DNA of 17,633 bases from Lysinibacillus sp. (lineage in GTDB: Bacteria > Bacillota > Bacilli > Bacillales_A > Planococcaceae): NCBI GenBank assembly GCA_012735355.1, contig JAAYHP010000022.1, positions 1-17,633 of the forward strand. The letters are read 5' to 3'. A model generated the notes under the pieces. That model had not been told where the DNA came from. It made no database searches and was given only the letters and a program-made list of their open reading frames with translations. Shown in pieces: positions 16,980 through 17,633 of this stretch. The stretch's first letter is position 1. The number at the start of each line of letters is the position of its first letter. The translations under genes were made by a program, and so were the position numbers.

Positions 16980-17049
16980 TGGAAAGTATCACATTTTCAT
17001 CTAGGCTATGATGAAATGAATTCATGAAACATTTCTACAGATTTAATAG

Positions 17050-17078
17050 TTGAAATGTACACAGCTACTGTGTATAAT
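17050..17078 (+). promoter_or_regulatory. Sigma-A promoter, probably of tRNA-Arg, with a dyad in the spacer
   Basis: TTGAAA (17050-17055) and TATAAT (17073-17078) with an ideal 17-base spacer; expected start near 17085, about 118 bases before the tRNA, with no ORF between. The spacer and first two bases of the -10 are occupied by a perfect dyad TACACAG-CTA-CTGTGTA (17058-17074). Confidence 0.7.
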
Positions 17079-17122
17079 AATATAGTCGTAATTTTTAAAG
17101 ACCGATTAATAATTTTCACTGA

Positions 17123-17166
17123 TTGCATATTTTATACTATATGTTTAAAAATACAATAATATGCAA
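17123..17166. repeat. Inverted repeat TTGCATATT/AATATGCAA
   Basis: Perfect 9-bp arms at 17123-17131 and 17158-17166 separated by 26 AT-rich bases, in the leader of the tRNA transcript. AT-rich and possibly fortuitous. Confidence 0.35.
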
Positions 17167-17202
17167 ATAATGGTAAGGTTTTTAGCATGAAAACTTTAAC
17201 CC

Positions 17203-17277
17203 GCCCTCGTGGTGTAATGGATAACACTTCAGATTCCGGTTCTGACACTGGGGGTTCGATTCCCTCCGAGGGCGCCA
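17203..17277 (+). tRNA. tRNA-Arg (anticodon CCG)
   Basis: Complete cloverleaf of 75 bases with encoded CCA: acceptor GCCCTCG (17203-17209) with CGAGGGC (17267-17273), D-stem GTGT/ACAC, anticodon stem TCAGA/TCTGA around loop TTCCGGT with anticodon CCG at 17236-17238, and T-arm GGGGG-TTCGATT-CCCTC with one wobble pair. It decodes CGG. A tRNA-Arg next to clpP is also found in B. subtilis. Confidence 0.97.
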
Positions 17278-17585
17278 TTTTACTGTTTCGAATATATATT
17301 GAAAATAAGTAAGACCTTATTGTAATCTTTAGATTAGTAGCCTAAAGAATACAAAGGAATGGATTAATTGGGATAAAATGAAATGGTTTACCAATTCATT
17401 TTATCCCCTATTCATTCTCTTTAAACTTCACTTAAGTCTCATTTCATAAAATATTACAAATTTTGATGAACGATAAGTAATTACAGTATAAGGTTTTTAA
17501 CATATGACGAGGGTGTGACATATAGCTAATTAAATTAAGAATCAGTGAAGAAGTATAGTAAAAAAATGATATGCAACGAAAATTG
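17278..17585. other. AT-rich region without a recognisable gene
   Basis: No ORF of convincing length or ribosome binding site on either strand. It contains two stems: TCTTTAG/CTAAAGA (17326-17332 with 17342-17348), and a longer one at 17370-17407. A weak promoter-like pair TTGATG (17463) and TATAAG (17487) has an 18-base spacer but no gene behind it inside the window. Confidence 0.6.
17370..17407. repeat. Long perfect hairpin after tRNA-Arg
   Basis: Thirteen-base-pair perfect stem GGGATAAAATGAA/TTCATTTTATCCC, with a further TGG/CCA stem and TTTA loop inside. No T-tract follows on the plus strand, so it may be a tRNA-transcript terminator of atypical form or a structured element. Confidence 0.55.
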
Positions 17586-17633
17586 ATTGGAGTGACGGGG
17601 CGACTCCAACGGGAACAGCCCGAAACTCGAGAC
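17586..17633. repeat. Probable Bacillaceae intergenic repeat, cut by the right edge
   Basis: The last ~48 bases are GC-rich and read GGAGTGACGGGGCGACTCC then AACGGGAACAGCCCG and CTCGAGAC. The pattern GACTCC-N-CGGGA-N-AGC-N-GAGAC resembles an intergenic repeat I recall from Bacillaceae genomes. GGAGT/ACTCC and CGGG/CCCG can form stems. The element continues beyond the window. Confidence 0.45.

Noticed and set aside
16981..17049. TTTCATC/GATGAAA and ATGAATTCAT palindromes upstream of the clpP promoter
   Set aside because: Short AT-rich symmetric pieces of a kind expected by chance at this composition; position far upstream gives no clear role.

Overview
The window is a chromosomal segment of a low-GC, Gram-positive bacterium of the family Bacillaceae. 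The evidence is the gene set and order (hprK-lgt-yvoD-ppaX-yvoF, a his operon, yvcD, trxB, yvcI-rapZ-mgfK-whiA-crh, then divergent clpP and a tRNA-Arg), which closely follows the Bacillus subtilis arrangement. The presence of Crh, strong AGGAGG-type ribosome binding sites, TTGACA/TATAAT promoters and a CtsR operator agree with this. I cannot name a species. Almost everything is core genome: no transposase, phage gene, CRISPR array or defence/toxin gene is visible.

Layout. (1) Positions 1-3895: hprK (its start codon is cut by the left edge), lgt, a nucleoside-recognition membrane protein, ppaX and a hexapeptide acetyltransferase form one operon closed by a strong terminator. (2) Positions 3896-4377: an intergenic region with two families of degenerate ~21-nt tandem repeats, then a well-formed sigma-A promoter and a 20-bp imperfect palindrome just downstream of it. 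(3) Positions 4378-9517: histidine biosynthesis operon hisZ-hisG-hisD-hisB-hisF-hisI. The two genes that normally lie between hisB and hisF (hisH and hisA) are absent; only 49 bases separate the neighbours. (4) Positions 9518-12170: a TPR protein (yvcD-like) and thioredoxin reductase. (5) Positions 12171-16061: after a terminator, the yvcI-rapZ-mgfK-whiA-crh operon. (6) Positions 16062-16867: crh and clpP converge across two terminators and a GC-rich nested inverted repeat. (7) Positions 16868-17633: clpP promoter with CtsR box, a sigma-A promoter with a perfect 17-bp dyad between -35 and -10, tRNA-Arg(CCG), and about 350 bases without a gene that end in a probable intergenic repeat.

How the genes work together. 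HPrK, PpaX and Crh are parts of the same catabolite-repression circuit: the kinase, the enzyme that clears its pyrophosphate by-product, and one of its protein substrates. Lgt starts lipoprotein maturation. The his genes encode steps 1-4 and 6-10 of histidine synthesis only in part: as written, the HisA isomerase and HisH glutaminase steps are not covered here. RapZ, MgfK, WhiA and Crh form a conserved Firmicutes cluster tied to carbon metabolism and cell-envelope/cell-division control. I found no convincing new multi-gene system. The observations most worth checking are the hisHA gap, the His-to-Gln change in Lgt, the two operator-like palindromes and the 21-nt repeat block.
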